Shown: positions 61,237 to 64,000 of the stretch, piece by piece
Layout of the letters: the number at the start of each line of letters is the position of its first letter
Position numbering within the stretch: position 1 is the first letter of the stretch
NCBI RefSeq assembly: GCF_000829195.1
Contig: NZ_AP013294.1
Coordinates: forward strand, 1,313,001-1,377,000
Origin: Bacillus sp. OxB-1
Lineage (GTDB): Bacteria > Bacillota > Bacilli > Bacillales_A > Planococcaceae
Reading direction: 5' to 3'
DNA: 64,000 nt
The notes under the pieces: model-generated
Told to the model about the DNA's origin: nothing
What the model saw: only the letters and a program-made list of their open reading frames with translations
The model's database searches: none
Translations under genes and position numbers: made by a program

Positions 61237-61616
61237 GATTCCCCCTCCTTCGTCTGCGCACGCTCCGCTTCAATCATGGACAACAGATGCTCGTCGTCGA
61301 CGCCGAGCAACCGCGCCTCCGTCAACAATTTCCGGATCAGTCCCTGAAGTGTCTCTTCTTTCCGTTTGACAAGCAAAACATCACGGGCATCGGACGAAAC
61401 GAAAGTCCCGAGCCCCCGCCTTTTATATACGATTCCTGCATCTAGCAACAAGGTCAACCCCTTTCCCGCCGTCGCCGGATTAATACTGAAAATCTCAGCC
61501 AGTTGGTATTGTGAATGAACTTTCTCATCCGCCTGCAGCGTCCCATCGATGATTTCACTTTCAATCCATTCCGCAATCTGAATATAAATCGGTTTCGAAC
61601 TATCCAAATCGAGCAT
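61233..61616 (-). CDS. GntR/YtrA-family repressor
   Basis: 127 residues. Winged HTH (PIYIQIAEWIESEIIDGTLQADEKVHSQYQLAEIFSINPATAGKGLTLLLDAGIVYKRRGLGTFV) with only a short C-terminal dimerisation segment, the YtrA subfamily layout. GGAGG lies 7 nt before the ATG. It leads the ABC operon and has a palindromic site just after its own promoter, so it likely represses the whole operon until a cell-wall or other signal relieves it. Confidence 0.9.
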   Translation of the reverse strand: MLDLDSSKPIYIQIAEWIESEIIDGTLQADEKVHSQYQLAEIFSINPATAGKGLTLLLDAGIVYKRRGLGTFVSSDARDVLLVKRKEETLQGLIRKLLTEARLLGVDDEHLLSMIEAERAQTKEGES

Positions 61617-61638
61617 CACGTCACCTCCTGTTGACCAG

Positions 61639-61686
61639 TGCATTACTGTTGTAATGTACTATATGCTATTTGGAAATGAAATACAA
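61639..61686 (-). promoter_or_regulatory. Promoter and operator of the GntR-ABC operon
   Basis: On the minus strand TTGTAT (61686-61681), 17 nt, TATAGT (61663-61658). Directly downstream lies the palindrome CATTAC-TGTT-GTAATG (61641-61656; extended GT...AC to 61639-61658), covering the start point. This suits autorepression by the YtrA-like protein. Confidence 0.75.
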
Positions 61687-61740
61687 GGGCGAACCGGGAA
61701 ATTAACGTAAAAGTATAGAGTGTAGCGGGAGAAGCGCGGG

Positions 61741-61920
61741 TTTGCAATTGGAGCGAGCGCAAGCAACGTGCGCTGTGCAATGAATTCGCCGCTGAACGCA
61801 AGCAACCTAGCGCTGAGTGCAAGGAAAGCGCATGTGAGTGCAACAAACCGGGCGGCGAGCGCAAGCAACGATCGCTGTGCAATGAATTCGCCGTCGAACG
61901 CAAGCAACCCGGCCCGGACA
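61741..61920. repeat. Array D: contiguous ~20-21-nt GCAA repeats
   Basis: About nine units of 17-21 nt with the form GAGCGCAAGCAACGTGCGCT, GAACGCAAGCAACCTAGCGCT, GAGTGCAACAAACCGGGCGGC. A shorter variant GTGCAATGAATTCGCCG occurs twice in the same order relative to its neighbours, hinting at an older higher-order duplication of about 103 nt. It lies between the GntR promoter and the ABC exporter promoter and fills most of that 390-nt gap. No credible gene. Confidence 0.87.
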
Positions 61921-61947
61921 AAAGAAAATCGTGCCCTCTGCCTAGCG

Positions 61948-61956
61948 TGCTATAAT
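61948..61956 (+). promoter_or_regulatory. Extended -10 promoter of the ABC exporter
   Basis: TGCTATAAT (TG at 61948-61949, TATAAT at 61951-61956) is an extended -10. No good -35 is seen 17 nt upstream. It lies about 50 nt before the gene and just after array D. Confidence 0.6.
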
Positions 61957-62005
61957 GGGAGCTATAAAGTTTCGAGAAACGAAAGGGTTTGGGGGTGGCT
62001 TGGAC

Positions 62006-63745
62006 ATGAGGACGGTATTTTCATATGCCAAACCATATAAATGGCTCATTGCCATTGCGCTGATATTGACGTTGGTGGAGCTTGGGGTGGAACTGGTCCA
62101 GCCGTTGCTCATTGCAAAAATCATTGATGAAGGGATCATCGCGGGGGACGCGGCGGTTGTGTGGACGTGGGGAAGCGTCATGCTGGCACTCGCGTTGACC
62201 GCCTTCCTCAGCGGGGCTGTCAACTCATTCTTCGCAGCACATGCGGCGCAAAGTTTTGCATTCGATCTACGGCAGGCATTATTCGGCAAGGTGCAGGCAT
62301 TCACGATGGCCACCTTTTTACGGTTTCCGGCGTCCGGCCTTATCACCCGGTTGACGAGTGATGTGACGATGGTGCAGAACGTGTTGTTCATGGGGTTGCG
62401 CATCATGCTGCGCGCGCCGCTTATGGTCTTCGGCAGCTTGCTCATGGCGTTCATCGTCAATGTGAAACTTGCCTTATTCTTGCTGGCGGGCACACCATTC
62501 CTTGCCATCTTCTTATATGTCATGACAAAAAAGGGTGTCGTACTCTTTGCGCGTGTCCAGAAGCGGTTGGACCGGGTGAACCGGGTCATCCAGGAGAACT
62601 TGCAAGCGGTCCGGCTCATCAAGGCGTATTTGCGGGGGACTTACGAAGCGGGGCGATTTGATAAAGTCGCGGATTCTCTGCGGGGCGACACCGTCCGTGC
62701 GATGCGGATGATGGAACTGATCCTGCCGGTCCTGCTTTTCATCATGAATGCCAGCTTGCTGGCGGTCCTCTGGTTCGGGGCAGTGGAAATCCGGGAAGGG
62801 GGCGCACAAGTCGGGGAGCTTGTGGCGATCGTCAACTACGCGATGCGGATTACTGGCGCATTCTCGATGTTTTCATTTCTCATCATCTTGTTCTCCCGTG
62901 CGAAAGCCTCTTCGGAGCGGATGGCGGAAGTGCTATTGGCCGACGGAGCCTTGGAAGACCAGCAGGCGGAGAGTTCCAGCTTGTCCGTTTCGGCCGGCGA
63001 TCTACGGTTTCAGAATGTCTCTTTCCACTATCCGGGAAGGGCAGAGGCTGTGCTGAAAGATGTCACATTCCATGTATCAGCCGGGGAAAAGCTTGCGATC
63101 ATGGGTGCGACAGGTTCCGGGAAATCAACCCTGCTCAATCTGATCCCCCGTTTTTTCGAAGTGACGGACGGGGCGATCCAGGTCGGAGGAGTGGATATCC
63201 GGGAGTGGCCATTACATGAGCTGCGGGAAACGATCGGGCTCGTGCCGCAGCAATCTGTCCTGTTCACCGGTTCCATCATGGAGAACTTGGCATGGGGTGA
63301 CAATGAAGCGGAGTCCGATGAATTGGTGGAAGCTGCGAAAAAAGCGCAGATCCACGAGTCCATCGACCATTTTCCGCAGAAGTACGAAACACGGGTCGGG
63401 CAAAAAGGGGTTAATTTATCCGGCGGGCAAAAACAGCGGTTGTCGATTGCCCGGGCTCTTGTGCGGAAACCGTCCATCCTCATTTTGGATGACAGCACGA
63501 GTGCATTGGATGTGAAGACGGAAGCTGCTCTATGGGAAGCATTGCAAGACGAGGAGGCGACGATGCTCGTCGTCACGCAAAAGATCCGGACAGCGCAAGG
63601 GGCGGATCGGATCCTCCTATTGGATGAGGGCCGGGTCGTCGGCTACGGTGCGCATGAGGATCTGTTGGACCGTTCCGCGCTCTATCGGGCAATTGCGCAG
63701 TCCCAAGCGGAAGGGGAGGTGATCGATGATGTCGAGCATACGTAA
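62006..63745 (+). CDS. ABC exporter half, BmrC/YheI-like
   Basis: 579 residues: six-helix ABC membrane domain, then a nucleotide-binding domain with Walker A MGATGSGKSTLLNLIP, signature NLSGGQKQRLSIARAL and Walker B ILILDDSTSALD. The catalytic Glu is Asp and the switch His is Gln (VVTQKIRTAQ), the pattern of the degenerate half of heterodimeric exporters such as BmrCD. The canonical partner follows with a short overlap. The ATG at 62006 follows a GGGGGTGG site. Confidence 0.9.
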   Translation: MRTVFSYAKPYKWLIAIALILTLVELGVELVQPLLIAKIIDEGIIAGDAAVVWTWGSVMLALALTAFLSGAVNSFFAAHAAQSFAFDLRQALFGKVQAFTMATFLRFPASGLITRLTSDVTMVQNVLFMGLRIMLRAPLMVFGSLLMAFIVNVKLALFLLAGTPFLAIFLYVMTKKGVVLFARVQKRLDRVNRVIQENLQAVRLIKAYLRGTYEAGRFDKVADSLRGDTVRAMRMMELILPVLLFIMNASLLAVLWFGAVEIREGGAQVGELVAIVNYAMRITGAFSMFSFLIILFSRAKASSERMAEVLLADGALEDQQAESSSLSVSAGDLRFQNVSFHYPGRAEAVLKDVTFHVSAGEKLAIMGATGSGKSTLLNLIPRFFEVTDGAIQVGGVDIREWPLHELRETIGLVPQQSVLFTGSIMENLAWGDNEAESDELVEAAKKAQIHESIDHFPQKYETRVGQKGVNLSGGQKQRLSIARALVRKPSILILDDSTSALDVKTEAALWEALQDEEATMLVVTQKIRTAQGADRILLLDEGRVVGYGAHEDLLDRSALYRAIAQSQAEGEVIDDVEHT

Positions 63746-64000
63746 ACCGTTCGGCTATGAACCGATCCTTACGAAAGAAGCGATCCGAGGGGCGAAAAAG
63801 AAGAAGAAGGAGCGGGCGGGTGATTGGAAGTCGGTCCTGTTCCGGCTCTGGAAGCTGGTTGATGAGCAGCGCAGCTTATTACTCCTCGTGCTCGGCCTCG
63901 TTTTTGTAAGTTCGGTCCTCACTTTGCTTGGTCCATTGATGGTCGGGAAGATACTCGATCACCATATCATTCCGATGGACTTTGATGGATTGGCCAGCAA
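63726..64000 (+). CDS. ABC exporter half, BmrD/YheH-like, 3' partial
   Basis: The frame is open to the window end. It starts with tandem ATGs at 63726/63729 (MSSIRKPFGYEPILTKEAIR after GGGGAGGTG) and overlaps the previous gene by about 20 nt. A basic stretch (RGAKKKKKERAG) precedes the first membrane helix (LLLLVLGLVFVSSVLTLLGPLMVGK). About 90 residues are visible. It is the expected partner of the half-transporter before it; the ATPase domain lies outside. Confidence 0.85.
   Translation, partial: MMSSIRKPFGYEPILTKEAIRGAKKKKKERAGDWKSVLFRLWKLVDEQRSLLLLVLGLVFVSSVLTLLGPLMVGKILDHHIIPMDFDGLAS

Noticed and set aside
22441..61920. Arrays A-D as CRISPR
   Set aside because: Units are contiguous and degenerate, there are no unique spacers of constant length, and no cas genes are nearby.

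Overview
The window looks like chromosomal DNA from a moderately GC-rich Bacillales bacterium. Strong GGAGG-type ribosome binding sites, frequent GTG and TTG starts, an NreC-type nitrate regulator, Bacillus-type transporters and a Gram-positive EutVW system all point there. A member of the Planococcaceae (Sporosarcina or Bhargavaea-like) is my best guess, but I cannot prove the genus. I see no rRNA, tRNA or CRISPR.

Layout. 1-2774: the end of a nitrate/oxygen response regulator (nreC), a hemerythrin protein and a NarK-type nitrate transporter fused to a PAS domain. 2856-8984: a nearly complete molybdenum cofactor set (moeB, moaB, moaC on the other strand, moeA, mobB, moaE, moaD, mobA, moaA), tightly overlapped, presumably serving a nitrate reductase outside the window. 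9070-22348: an ethanolamine-utilisation microcompartment locus: eutW, eutV, eutH, eutS, eutP, eutA, eutB, eutC, eutL, eutE, eutM, pduL, eutN, one more BMC shell gene and a malate dehydrogenase. EutV is an ANTAR antiterminator, and two terminators in the locus carry hairpins with the expected A-N-N-G hexaloops. No eutG, eutT or eutQ is present.

22349-32599: a 21-nt repeat array, an IS1182-like element (22660-24312) inserted just before a 2-hydroxyacid dehydrogenase, a VOC protein, two paralogous SEC-C proteins, an AIM24-like protein and a TetR/MFS efflux pair. 32693-36672: a lysine-degradation cluster (aldehyde dehydrogenase, lysine 6-dehydrogenase, acyl-CoA dehydrogenase). 36704-40994: a LysR regulator divergent from a PLP gamma-lyase, an ATC hydrolase and an N-carbamoyl-amino-acid hydrolase, resembling the 2-aminothiazoline-4-carboxylate to L-cysteine pathway. 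41049-44077: a minus-strand operon with an atypical ureohydrolase (one metal ligand Asp replaced by Cys), a PAS/HTH regulator and an NRAMP relative that lacks the metal-binding motifs. 44332-64000: an aminotransferase, a TetR/YhgE pair, a stress SDR, a dicarboxylate transporter, a beta-propeller surface protein, a split ThrE exporter, an EAL protein, an EamA transporter, a Ytr-like ABC operon under a GntR repressor, and a heterodimeric ABC exporter cut by the window end.

The most unusual structural signal is a set of four intergenic arrays (about 22.44-22.65, 48.56-49.44, 54.34-54.51 and 61.74-61.92 kb). Each is built from contiguous degenerate units of about 18-22 nt, mostly 21, and each has its own sequence 'dialect'. 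Three follow an intrinsic terminator directly. Two of them show a higher-order period (124 bp and 82 bp). They are neither CRISPR nor convincing genes.
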